Shown piece by piece: positions 57,682 through 64,000 of a stretch of 64,000 nt of DNA (position 1 is its first letter; each line of letters opens with the position of its first letter). Origin of the DNA: Clostridia bacterium. Lineage in GTDB: Bacteria; Bacillota; Clostridia; Oscillospirales; Acutalibacteraceae. The translations under genes were made by a program, and so were the position numbers. Under the pieces are notes generated by a model that was given only the letters and a program-made list of their open reading frames with translations, was not told the origin of the DNA and did no database searches. The DNA lies in NCBI GenBank assembly GCA_017441385.1, contig JAFRXY010000064.1:1-64000 (forward strand), in the 5' to 3' direction.

Positions 57682-58233
57682 TCAGAATCCCCTGCGCCGC
57701 ATGAGAAACACCACCGGCCCTTCGCAGTCGGTCAGCGGAATGCTTTCCCATGTGCGGCTGTCGGAAAGATCGGCACGGTTGTCGTTCAGCACGAAAACGC
57801 AGCCTTCCGGCACCCTGCATTCAAAATCCCTGGACAGACCGGCGTCATACCCCGCGCTGTCAGGCTGCCGGAAACTGTCGCACAACACAGCGGCGGGCGT
57901 TATTTCCACATGCTCTCCCCCCAACGCAAACACACGTCCGACAGAGAGGACGCCGCCGTGACGGTAGACAACCAGATCGCCGCGCTCCGGAGCGGAAAGC
58001 CGGAAGGAAACAAACAGATCCCCGTCTTTGATCATAGGCGCCCCCGCCTGCGAATGACAGATATGCACGCCAATGACAAAGGTAAACACCACCCAGAACG
58101 CCAGTGCCGTTGCCGCCGTCCGGATGAGAAACTCCGCCCCGGGCCTGCCAAGCCACGCAGGAAGGTGAATCCGGAATGTATTTTTTTGACGCAGCTCCGG
58201 AGAAATCGCGGGCTTGTCCGTCTTTTCCGACAT
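57682..58233 (-). CDS. SipA-like signal peptidase homologue without catalytic residues
   Basis: Encodes 183 residues: one membrane helix (about 36-58), then the S26 fold with APMIKDGDLFVSFRL, RGDLVVYRHGG, VGRVFALGGEHVEI and the late box LNDNRADLSDSRTW. The catalytic Ser position (SMxPT) is Ala63 and the Lys position (VKRV) is Gly99, so it cannot cleave signal peptides. SipA of the Streptococcus pyogenes FCT locus is likewise catalytically dead and acts as an assembly chaperone. ATG 58233 has SD GGAGG. It lies between FctB-like and FctA-like pilin genes, the same company as in streptococci. Confidence 0.88.
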   Translation of the reverse strand: MSEKTDKPAISPELRQKNTFRIHLPAWLGRPGAEFLIRTAATALAFWVVFTFVIGVHICHSQAGAPMIKDGDLFVSFRLSAPERGDLVVYRHGGVLSVGRVFALGGEHVEITPAAVLCDSFRQPDSAGYDAGLSRDFECRVPEGCVFVLNDNRADLSDSRTWESIPLTDCEGPVVFLMRRRGF

Positions 58234-58238
58234 CAGGT

Positions 58239-59003
58239 TCAAGCCTCCTCCTGCTCCTTTGCGCGTCTGCGGAACTGACGGAAATACACCGACAGAATAA
58301 GCAGGCACGAGCCGATCATGGCCCCCGCAGCCGGAAGCATCCAATTCCCTTCGCCTGTTCCGGGCGCGTGATCGTCGGTCTTGCCGTCCTGAGAGGACGT
58401 TGTGCCGTCGCCGGCAGTGTCATTCCCGTCCGGGGAGGATCCTGTGCCGTTACCCGAATCGTCGGAGGCGGGATTATATGTACCGTAACGATTGCGGAAC
58501 ACAATCATACTCCTCCCGAAGCCCGGTTCCGAGCCGCCTTCGATTTCATTACTGTCGTCGCCGCCGCTTTTCAGCTGGGAGCCGTTTTGATAAATGACAA
58601 CCGTATTGTAAAGGCTTCCGTCATCGCGTGCAATGACCACCACTTTTATCGTGTACACATTCTCATCAGCGTGGATATTATCATCAGAATCATCTTTTTT
58701 CCGTATACTCATCGTATAAGTATAGGTACCGGGTTGATCGAATGTGATTTTTTCAACGGTATAGGGTCCGCTGGGTTCCGTCTCTATTGTGGAGCTGTCG
58801 GGAAGAGGCGCCTTTCCTATGGCTTTAATCTCCACTTCGAAAGCAGTGTCCTTCGGAATTTCATTGCTGACGTCCTCTACGCTGAAAGGTATTTCCACCC
58901 AGCAGGGCTGATACGTTGCGGCCGCGGCCTCCATTCCGCCGAACATCATCAGACTGAACGACACAAAAAGAACCGTCAGCGTACGAATTACCTTCCGTTT
59001 CAT
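58239..59003 (-). CDS. FctB-like minor (base) pilin
   Basis: Encodes 254 residues: signal peptide (1-27, ending AAAA), one FctA/FctB-type beta domain with WVEIPFSVEDVSNEIPKDTAFEVEIKAIGKAPLP, EKITFDQPGTYTYTMSI and YTIKVVVIARDDGSLYNTVVIY, a Ser/Gly/Asp/Thr linker, then HAPGTGEGNW, a hydrophobic helix and RRRAKEQEEA. PGTGE appears to serve as the sorting motif; LPxTG is absent. FctB is the wall-linked base of FCT pili. ATG 59003 has SD GGGGGAGG; the ATG at 59057 lies ahead of the SD. First gene after the operon promoter. A truncated copy of its front half lies at 62982-63222. Confidence 0.83.
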   Translation of the reverse strand: MKRKVIRTLTVLFVSFSLMMFGGMEAAAATYQPCWVEIPFSVEDVSNEIPKDTAFEVEIKAIGKAPLPDSSTIETEPSGPYTVEKITFDQPGTYTYTMSIRKKDDSDDNIHADENVYTIKVVVIARDDGSLYNTVVIYQNGSQLKSGGDDSNEIEGGSEPGFGRSMIVFRNRYGTYNPASDDSGNGTGSSPDGNDTAGDGTTSSQDGKTDDHAPGTGEGNWMLPAAGAMIGSCLLILSVYFRQFRRRAKEQEEA

Positions 59004-59160
59004 AAAAATAACCTCCCCCATGCATTTGGGATTCAACACAAGCACAAGCACATGCATCTTGGAATTGGAATCAGTTGCCGATTTGACGCATTTTGCACAA
59101 TTTGAGCATAAAATGAAGATGAGATTCTATATATATTTCATCAAATATCCATCATACTTT

Positions 59161-59189
59161 ATTGTACCATTTTTACGATTATTTGTCAA
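59161..59189 (-). promoter_or_regulatory. Promoter of the FCT-like pilus operon
   Basis: Minus strand TTGACA (59189-59184), 17-base spacer, TACAAT (59166-59161). Confidence 0.85.
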
Positions 59190-59233
59190 CTCTTTGATTG
59201 GATTCTGCTATATTATTTTGCAAGAATCATTGC

Positions 59234-59276
59234 AAAAAAAACAGCAGGCGAATTGTTTTTATGGCAATCCCCTGCT
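59234..59276 (-). terminator. Terminator of the LytTR/DUF3021 unit
   Basis: Minus strand AGCAGGGGATTG...CAATTCGCCTGCT hairpin followed by G and TTTTTTTT. Confidence 0.85.
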
Positions 59277-59408
59277 ATATATTTCTTTTTCTGTCGGATT
59301 TTATAACGTCTTCTGTGATTTTGGCTGTTGCAAAGGAGCAGGTGAATCAGGGATGGACTGATCAAGCCTTTCATCAACGCATGTAAGCCATTGAGAAGCA
59401 TATCACAA

Positions 59409-59840
59409 TTACATTTTTTTGGAATATTCCACAAGGGCGTCATTGAGATCGTCGCAGAATTTTTTGTCCTGCATATACATGACCGCGCCGACCGCAGTGA
59501 AAATGGAGAAAATCATCAGCGCCATGATCGTGAAGGTCATGATGGAATTCACCATGCCCAAAAAGTAACCGGCGGTCAGCAGGCAGATTTCCAGAATGAT
59601 CAGCTCCGCGAGGTTGTAGAGGAAGTAGCCCAGTCCCCTGACCTTCATAAAGAAGAAATCCAGCAGCAGCGGCAGACAGCCGAGCGCACCGAACACCGGC
59701 GGCACAAAGAGCGTCGCCATGCCGATATCCCTGTTTCCGTAGATCAGAATGCCCGAAACAGCCATTCCTATGGTAATCAAGGTTACAATCATAAAATAAT
59801 TGGGTATTACCTTTTTCATAAAATATTCCTTAAAGCGCAT
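59409..59840 (-). CDS. DUF3021-like four-helix membrane protein
   Basis: Encodes 143 residues with four hydrophobic helices (about 15-35, 42-62, 75-96, 103-124) and a charged tail DDLNDALVEYSKKM. DUF3021 proteins are usually encoded immediately downstream of a LytTR regulator, as here, and the pair forms a small LytTR regulatory system in which the membrane protein restrains the regulator. It overlaps the LytTR gene by 11 bases, so translation is coupled. Confidence 0.85.
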   Translation of the reverse strand: MRFKEYFMKKVIPNYFMIVTLITIGMAVSGILIYGNRDIGMATLFVPPVFGALGCLPLLLDFFFMKVRGLGYFLYNLAELIILEICLLTAGYFLGMVNSIMTFTIMALMIFSIFTAVGAVMYMQDKKFCDDLNDALVEYSKKM

Positions 59841-60285
59841 TGATCTTGCCTCCCAGCAGAATTTTTTTGAGATCGGCGGCGTATTGCCGCGAAATAATCA
59901 CCCGTTCACCGTTACAGAGTTCCGCTTCAAATTTCCGTCCCGGCGAAGGTGAAATGCTTACGATTTTATTCAGATGCACCAGAACCGACTTGGAAATCCG
60001 GGCAAAGCCCTTGTCCGAGAGCCTGTCCTCATATTCATAGAGCCGGCCCCGCACGTCGGCGACGTCGTTTTCGGTGTAGGCGAAGACCTTTTCGTCCACG
60101 GCCTCGAAATACAGAATGTCCGACAGCGGCAGAATGACCGATTTTCCGTCGGTGACGCCGGAAATATTGTCCCCGACGCTTTCGGCGTGATCGCGCAGGT
60201 TGATGATCTCCTGCGTCACTTCACAGCAGTCGATGGTGACCAACTCATCGGCTTTATCGGTTATCTGATGAATGACTGTTTTCAT
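59830..60285 (-). CDS. LytTR-family DNA-binding regulator
   Basis: Encodes 151 residues. The LytTR domain spans about 45-148 with ILPLSDILYFEAVDEKVFAYT, YEYEDRLSDKGFARISKSVLVHLNKIVSISPSPGRKFEAEL and ERVIISRQYAADLKKIL. No receiver domain is present, so activity is probably set by the DUF3021-like partner. SD AAGGAG precedes ATG 60285. An 18-bp perfect palindrome lies upstream at 60339-60356 and may be bound by it. It sits just upstream of the second pilus operon, though separated by a terminator. Confidence 0.93.
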   Translation of the reverse strand: MKTVIHQITDKADELVTIDCCEVTQEIINLRDHAESVGDNISGVTDGKSVILPLSDILYFEAVDEKVFAYTENDVADVRGRLYEYEDRLSDKGFARISKSVLVHLNKIVSISPSPGRKFEAELCNGERVIISRQYAADLKKILLGGKINAL

Positions 60286-60338
60286 TGAAAAGGCTCCTTA
60301 TCGCACGCGCGGGCACGTGCTGAATGAATGATGAATCA

Positions 60339-60356
60339 GCTGACGCCGGCGTCAGC
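60339..60356. promoter_or_regulatory. 18-bp perfect palindrome upstream of the LytTR gene
   Basis: GCTGACGCCGGCGTCAGC reads the same on both strands and lies 54 bases before the LytTR start. A further inverted pair GCACG/CGTGC lies at 60303-60319. Either an operator or a hairpin in the leader. Confidence 0.45.
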
Positions 60357-60386
60357 GGGAAGAATGAAAAGCGAATAACGTCGGAT

Positions 60387-60435
60387 GGCGCATCCGCGCC
60401 TTGGAATTTTTTATATTCCAGCGCGAATGCGCTCC
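60387..60435. repeat. Long GC-rich hairpin between hydrolase and LytTR genes
   Basis: Arms 60387-60407 and 60415-60435 pair over about 18 positions (GGCGCATCCGCGCC..TGGAAT against ATTCCAGCGCGAATGCGC). No T-run follows on either strand. It resembles a repetitive extragenic palindrome rather than a classical terminator. Confidence 0.6.
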
Positions 60436-60497
60436 TTTATTATTCATTTTTCATTTTTAAGTCTTAAGTCTTCAGTTAGCGAACGAATGTGAGCGCA

Positions 60498-61817
60498 TTA
60501 ATAGACGTCCTTGATATGGGGAATGTAGTCACCGTCGTTCTTGAGATAGCAGTCGAACCATTCGCGCACGCAGCTGTTGGTGATTTCGATGGCTTCGCGG
60601 GCGTCGCGGTCGCCTGTGCCGAGCATGTCGGCGAGGAAGGGAGAGAAGACCGGCAGATCGGTGAAGTTCATGTGGCCGGTGCCTTCGATGACGGCGTTTT
60701 TGCCGATCTTGGCGTGCTCAACAGTGTAGAAATTGACATAGACGTGACCGTCTTCCTCCGTGTACTTGACGCTGTTGTCATAGTGATCCATGGCAATCAT
60801 GTTGAGGAGCGGCTTCTGGTATTCGTCCTGGTTGAAGGTATACACGCCGTTCTCCACGCCGGTATACATGCCGAGGAAGGTGCCGTCCAGCACGACCACC
60901 GCGTCGATTTCCTCGCGGATTCTGCCCAGCTCCACGGCTGTGGCGCCGCCCATGGAATGACCGTAGGCGCCGATGTGCTCGAGGTCGATCTTCCGGAAGA
61001 ATTCATCCTTGCCGTCCGCGCAGTTCTTGATAATGGTGTCGAGAATGAAATTCGCGTCGCCCATGCGGACTTCCATCCACTTCTTTGTAAGCTGATATTC
61101 GTCCTCGATGGCGTACTGACCGTTGGTGGCGTCCACCGCTTCCTGAATAAAGCCGGTGTTGACGATCTTGGTGGTGCCGTCGGCTTCTTTGGTGAAGAAG
61201 GCGTGATAGGTGTGGCTGATGCTGGCGACGATATAACCGTTGGAAACAAGCTCCGCGTAGGAGGAATAGTTGGACTTCTCAAAGCCGAACGCGCCGTGGG
61301 AGAAGATGACCAGCGGGCATTTCTCGGCGGCTTGCTCGGGATAGTAGAAGGTGACGGTCACGTTGCGCTTGCTGCCGGAATCGTCGAGGGTTTCGACGCG
61401 GCTTTCGTCCGTCCATGTATAGACCTTGCGGCCGATGTCGGTGTACTGACCGGTGGTGGCGATGTCTTTATAAGGCGGGAAAATCAGCAGCGGCACGATG
61501 GCGAAGAGCCAGAGGAAGCTCTTGAGAATGGTTCTGCCGATGACCTTGCCCTTGCTGAATTTCGCTTCATCCTTCTTGCGAAGGTACTTGACAAGTCCGA
61601 AGGTACCGAAGACGATGAAGATGAACATCAGTACAAAGAGGATGAACCACTGGAACATCATCGAGTGCGGGGAGAGAAGATAGTAGAGCGCGATGGCCGC
61701 CGCCTGTGCGAGGCACCAGATGCGTGCTTCCAGACGGGAGCGGCTTTTCCTGACGAAGCAGTAAACGAGAAGGGCGATTTCCGAGAGAATGGCGAGTCCT
61801 AAGAATGCTTTGACCAT
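60498..61817 (-). CDS. Membrane-anchored alpha/beta hydrolase (PAF-acetylhydrolase-like)
   Basis: Encodes 439 residues. Three N-terminal hydrophobic helices (about 3-20, 32-50, 54-77) and a fourth near 92-112 precede an alpha/beta hydrolase domain: CPLVIFSHGAFG (oxyanion strand), the nucleophile elbow GHSMGG, VVVLDGTFLG and a late His in EGTGHMNF. The arrangement resembles platelet-activating-factor acetylhydrolases and related esterases. Substrate unknown; the catalytic part probably faces outside. SD CAGGAGG precedes ATG 61817, and a promoter lies about 90 bases upstream. Monocistronic. Confidence 0.85.
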   Translation of the reverse strand: MVKAFLGLAILSEIALLVYCFVRKSRSRLEARIWCLAQAAAIALYYLLSPHSMMFQWFILFVLMFIFIVFGTFGLVKYLRKKDEAKFSKGKVIGRTILKSFLWLFAIVPLLIFPPYKDIATTGQYTDIGRKVYTWTDESRVETLDDSGSKRNVTVTFYYPEQAAEKCPLVIFSHGAFGFEKSNYSSYAELVSNGYIVASISHTYHAFFTKEADGTTKIVNTGFIQEAVDATNGQYAIEDEYQLTKKWMEVRMGDANFILDTIIKNCADGKDEFFRKIDLEHIGAYGHSMGGATAVELGRIREEIDAVVVLDGTFLGMYTGVENGVYTFNQDEYQKPLLNMIAMDHYDNSVKYTEEDGHVYVNFYTVEHAKIGKNAVIEGTGHMNFTDLPVFSPFLADMLGTGDRDAREAIEITNSCVREWFDCYLKNDGDYIPHIKDVY

Positions 61818-61905
61818 GATGAATACCTCCTGAATTTGGATAAGAAAAATGGGAATAGTGAGCTGTCCTTTTTGTTGATTTGTCTTAACCGGTTTCGATG
61901 GTTTT

Positions 61906-61933
61906 ATTATATCAAATCATTTTTGAATTGCAA
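61906..61933 (-). promoter_or_regulatory. Promoter of the hydrolase gene
   Basis: Minus strand TTGCAA (61933-61928), 16-base spacer, TATAAT (61911-61906). Confidence 0.65.
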
Positions 61934-62054
61934 TACGTCCAAGGATAACCTGCCGTTTGCGCCGGTAAGTTGACAGCTTTCTGCTTTCAGCGCGATATTT
62001 CACCGAAATGCAAAAGGTGGGAGGTATATAAACTAAAGGAATAGTAAAACGCGA

Positions 62055-62222
62055 TTAGATTGTGATTGCCCCGGATGAACCGGACATTTTTCTGTATTCA
62101 CTCGGCGTACAGCCGTATTTTCTTGAAAACAGTTTGGTGAAATAGCTCGAATGTTGTAAAAGATGACCTCGGAAGAATCGTGCATTACCTGTATATGAAT
62201 CACCGATTATCCCCCTTCTGAT
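62055..62222 (-). pseudogene. AraC-family regulator remnant (C-terminal HTH only)
   Basis: Minus strand frame ending TAA at 62057-62055 reads HSSYFTKLFSRKYGCTPSEYRK, the hallmark of the second AraC helix-turn-helix, followed by a short tail. The residues upstream (about 20) do not form a normal first HTH and no start codon with SD is seen, so the gene has lost its front. It probably once regulated the divergent acetyltransferase gene or the hydrolase. Confidence 0.8.
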
Positions 62223-62317
62223 ACGATTATTATAATAATCCGCTACTTTTTTGCTAGAAATCCTTGCCTTGTTATATTATAATAATATATTATAAACATA
62301 ACAAGGGAGAGAATTTC

Positions 62318-62971
62318 ATGATGAACAACATCGAAAGACGCGACAGAGGTATGGCTTACATTTCGGACGACAGCGTCATGGAGCAGCAGAAGAAGGCGCG
62401 TATGCTTACACAGCGGCTCAACACCATGGACAGAAGCGATTTCAAAGGGCTTGGAGAAGTGGTGAAGGAACTTCTGGGCAGGTCGGACGGCGCTTGGATT
62501 AACCCGCCCTTCTACTGCGATTACGGCTTCAATATCGAGGTGGGGAGAAATTTCTTCGCCAATTACAACTGCACCATGCTCGATGTGGCAAAAATCACCA
62601 TCGGTGACAACTGCTTCATGGCGCCCAATGTGGCGATCTACACGGCGGGACATCCCATTCACCCCGACAGCCGGAATTCCATGTACGAATACGGCATTCC
62701 CGTCACCATCGGCGACAACGTGTGGATCGGCGGCAATGTCGTGATCTGCCCCGGCGTGACCGTCGGCAGCAACTGCGTCATCGGCGCGGGCAGCGTGGTC
62801 ACAAAGGATATTCCCGACTGGTCGATCGCCGCGGGAAACCCCTGCAAGGTCATCAGAAAAATCACCGACGAGGACAAACGCTTTTATTACAAAAACCTTC
62901 CTTTCGACGACAAAGCATGGGAAGACATCACCAGCGGCGAACAGGCCAAGGCCCTCGGCAATTCGCTCTAA
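62318..62971 (+). CDS. Maltose/galactoside O-acetyltransferase-type enzyme
   Basis: Encodes 217 residues. N-terminal Mac domain (about 1-70) then hexapeptide repeats: INPPFYCDYGFNIEVGRNFFANYNCTMLD, ITIGDNCFMAPNVAIYTAGHPIHP with the catalytic His in GHP, VTIGDNVWIGGNVVICPGVTVGSNCVIGAGSVVTKDIPDW and the end AGNPCKVIR. Such enzymes transfer acetyl from acetyl-CoA to sugar hydroxyls in the cytoplasm. ATG 62318 has SD AAGGGAGAG. The stop is followed at once by AAGAGCCTGTTT, the same 12 bases found at the tip of the 10880-11043 element. Confidence 0.92.
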   Translation: MMNNIERRDRGMAYISDDSVMEQQKKARMLTQRLNTMDRSDFKGLGEVVKELLGRSDGAWINPPFYCDYGFNIEVGRNFFANYNCTMLDVAKITIGDNCFMAPNVAIYTAGHPIHPDSRNSMYEYGIPVTIGDNVWIGGNVVICPGVTVGSNCVIGAGSVVTKDIPDWSIAAGNPCKVIRKITDEDKRFYYKNLPFDDKAWEDITSGEQAKALGNSL

Positions 62972-62981
62972 GAGCCTGTTT

Positions 62982-63269
62982 TTGTGCTCGATTAGCTGGA
63001 ATAGCTTGGCTTTCGCCGAAAGTCCGGCTTACAGGGCGGTTTTTTCGGTAAAGATGATTGACGCGGACGACAAGATTCCCCACAACACTAAATTTGAACT
63101 GGTGATAGAAGCTCAGAACCGCCACTATCCGCTCCCGGTTCCCAACAGGATTTCAGTGGATAAGAGCGGAACCTTCTATTTTGATCCGGTGGAATTTACG
63201 GAACCCGGCAATTATACAGGAGAATGCCTATGGCGGCTCTTTCACTTGTCAGGTCTTCCACGGAAGTGA
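62982..63269 (+). pseudogene. Truncated FctB-like pilin remnant
   Basis: From about 63000 the frame reads LAFAESPAYRAVFSVKMIDADDKIPHNTKFELVIEAQNRHYPLP, then PVEFTEPGNYTG, which parallels the mature start of the FctB-like pilin at 58239-59003 (EIPFSVEDVSNEIPKDTAFEVEIKA, then ITFDQPGTYTY). LAFA/ES looks like the end of a signal peptide. The signal peptide front, the second half, linker and anchor are all missing; after about 63222 the frame runs into unrelated sequence and stops at 63267-63269. No SD or convincing start exists. Confidence 0.7.
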
Positions 63270-63507
63270 CCGCGTTCCGCGACGTATCAAAATACGGGTC
63301 GGGAGCGCTCACAATCGCGTACACGCTGAATCCAAAGGCGTAGAAGCAGATCTTCCTCCAGAAGGACGTTTATTCCAGCCCTCTTCGCATAACAATCTTC
63401 CGGAATTTCTTAGAATATGAAATAAGCATTTCAATCGAAGATTGGTATATAATCACAATGGTCGCGTCGCATGCATCAAACAAAAAAATTGCTTTTGCAG
63501 ACAATAG
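63223..63507. other. Degenerate region after the pilin remnant
   Basis: Around 63228-63347 both strands carry plausible short coding frames (plus: MPMAALSLVRSSTEVTAF to a stop at 63345-63347; minus: FGFSVYAIVSAPDPYF). Neither has a full gene structure. I read it as remnants left by rearrangement; identity unknown. Confidence 0.35.
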
Positions 63508-63574
63508 CAAACAGCCCCTCCTCCTTGACGATACCGCATCGCGGTGCCGCCAATTCGGAAGGGGCTGTTTGTTA
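63508..63574 (-). terminator. Large hairpin terminator after the edge surface-protein gene
   Basis: AAACAGCCCCT (near 63509-63519) pairs with AGGGGCTGTTT (63560-63570), with an inner small hairpin ACCGC-ATC-GCGGT. T-rich bases follow on both strands. It lies about 75 bases past the stop of the gene at 63650. Confidence 0.65.
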
Positions 63575-63649
63575 GTTCTAAGGTTCTGTAACAGCAACGA
63601 AAGGATTATGTCACTATTATTGTGTTACAATACTCTTTCGCTTTTGGAA

Positions 63650-64000
63650 TCAGTTTGCCGTTTTCCTGCCGCGAACATACTGCTTCATGAGTACAAAGCC
63701 AATCGTCAGCACGGCAAGCAATGCCATGTTAAGCGCCAGCATCATAGGCATATCGCTTTCGCCCGTGCCGGGGGAAGGAATGATGTTGCCGTTACTGTCC
63801 GTCCAGATGGCGTAGAGTGTCACGTCGCTTTCCGGCATGGTGAAGGATTCTGCAACCTGGAAGCCTCTGCCGCTGCCGTCCTTCCTGGTGTTCCATTCCT
63901 TGAAGGTGCAGTTGGTTCTCACCAAATCGTTCTTGTCCTTGACCGTAACGGGGTCACCGCCCTTGTACTTGTTCGTGTCGGTGGGAGTGGTACCCGTGCC
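63650..64000 (-). CDS. 3' end of an InlB-repeat surface protein with SPGTGES anchor (partial)
   Basis: 116 residues are visible and the frame is open to the window edge, so the start lies beyond it. The sequence has the end of a Listeria-Bacteroides/Flg_new repeat (TFKEWNTRKDGSGRGF, SFTMPESDVTLYAIWT), then IIPSPGTGESDMP, a hydrophobic helix and a KQYVRGRKTAN tail. PGTGE matches the sorting motif of the FctB-like pilin (58239-59003), suggesting the same anchoring sortase. Probably a wall-anchored adhesin. Confidence 0.85.
   Translation of the reverse strand, partial: GTGTTPTDTNKYKGGDPVTVKDKNDLVRTNCTFKEWNTRKDGSGRGFQVAESFTMPESDVTLYAIWTDSNGNIIPSPGTGESDMPMMLALNMALLAVLTIGFVLMKQYVRGRKTAN

Larger units (their letters stand above)
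59004..59408. other. Intergenic region: 5' region of second pilus operon and upstream terminator
   Basis: Contains the pilus promoter (59161-59189), a 5' leader of about 150 bases without clear structure, and the terminator of the LytTR/DUF3021 unit (59234-59276). Plus-strand open frames here lack start signals and are judged fortuitous. Confidence 0.65.
61818..62317. other. Gap with hydrolase promoter, AraC remnant and AT-rich palindrome
   Basis: Apart from the promoter (61906-61933) and the AraC remnant (62055-62222), a perfect 16-bp palindrome GATTATTATAATAATC lies at 62225-62240 and an AT-rich inverted stretch at 62272-62296 just before the acetyltransferase gene. Nothing else is supported. 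Confidence 0.55.

Noticed and set aside
59020-59361. Plus-strand frame upstream of the pilus operon
   Set aside because: It spans the pilus promoter and another unit's terminator and has no start signals.
63650-64000. Treating the edge gene as complete from TTG 63925
   Set aside because: The frame stays open to the window edge with continuing repeat-type sequence, so the start is outside.

Overview
The window looks like a chromosomal segment of an anaerobic gut-type Firmicute (Clostridia, probably Oscillospiraceae/Ruminococcus-like). Grounds: AGGAGG-type ribosome binding sites with frequent GTG/TTG starts, TTGACA-17-TATAAT promoters, a RecG-FakA-YmdB-CarD housekeeping block, sortase-anchored surface proteins and SipW-type signal peptidases. 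No database search was possible; names rest on motif recognition.

Layout. (1) 1-2120: end of a prophage remnant (unknown partial gene, truncated BspA-like LRR gene, endolysin, holin) ending beside a tRNA-Val(GAC). (2) 2.3-14.3 kb: housekeeping block mostly on the minus strand: recG, a FakA/YloV-like DAK protein, an oligopeptide-binding lipoprotein, ymdB, a TIM-barrel sugar isomerase, a small membrane protein, a CarD-like factor and a large sensor with an HD-GYP domain. Two short inverted-repeat elements flank carD. (3) 14.4-23.4 kb: seven-gene minus-strand pilus operon from a strong promoter: coiled-coil protein, signal peptidase I with an unusual 11-residue-repeat N-terminus, vWA tip adhesin (LPSTG), major pilin (LPATG), class C sortase, VPKTG pilin and a sortase-fold protein lacking the catalytic Cys and His. 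(4) 23.5-33.8 kb: nine minus-strand genes, plausibly one or two transcripts: two ER/SipW-type signal peptidases, five secreted proteins with SipW/TasA-like export signals (three ending in TQID), an IPPTG membrane protein and a large InlB-B-repeat protein. A 12-copy 10-bp tandem repeat sits in the 3' UTR before the terminator. (5) 34.0-45.6 kb: plus-strand surface-glycan operon that makes and probably transfers a nonulosonic acid of legionaminic type: O-acetyltransferase, GT42-like transferase, flippase, 4,6-dehydratase, two DegT aminotransferases, PtmE-like nucleotidyltransferase, FemAB/GNAT protein, and NeuC-, NeuA- and NeuB-like enzymes. (6) 45.7-49.3 kb: three consecutive genes with cytoplasmic TIR-like domain, one membrane span and an outside leucine-rich-repeat or LRR-like domain. 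(7) 49.4-59.2 kb: a second minus-strand pilus locus resembling the streptococcal FCT region: FctB-like pilin, catalytically dead SipA-like signal peptidase, FctA-like pilin, class B sortase and a 2049-residue Cna-B adhesin. (8) 59.2-64 kb: LytTR regulator plus DUF3021-like membrane protein, an alpha/beta hydrolase, an AraC remnant, a maltose/galactoside-type acetyltransferase, a truncated FctB-like pilin remnant and the 3' end of another anchored surface protein.

Together the window is largely a cell-surface island: two independent sortase pili, a SipW-exported TasA-like protein set, and a sialic-acid-like glycan, with a candidate surface-sensing TIR/LRR cassette between glycan and pilus loci. 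The least conventional parts are the three TIR-TM-LRR proteins (only one keeps the C-x-x-E catalytic-type motif), the pseudo-sortase, the dead signal peptidase and the hendecad N-terminus of the pilus signal peptidase.
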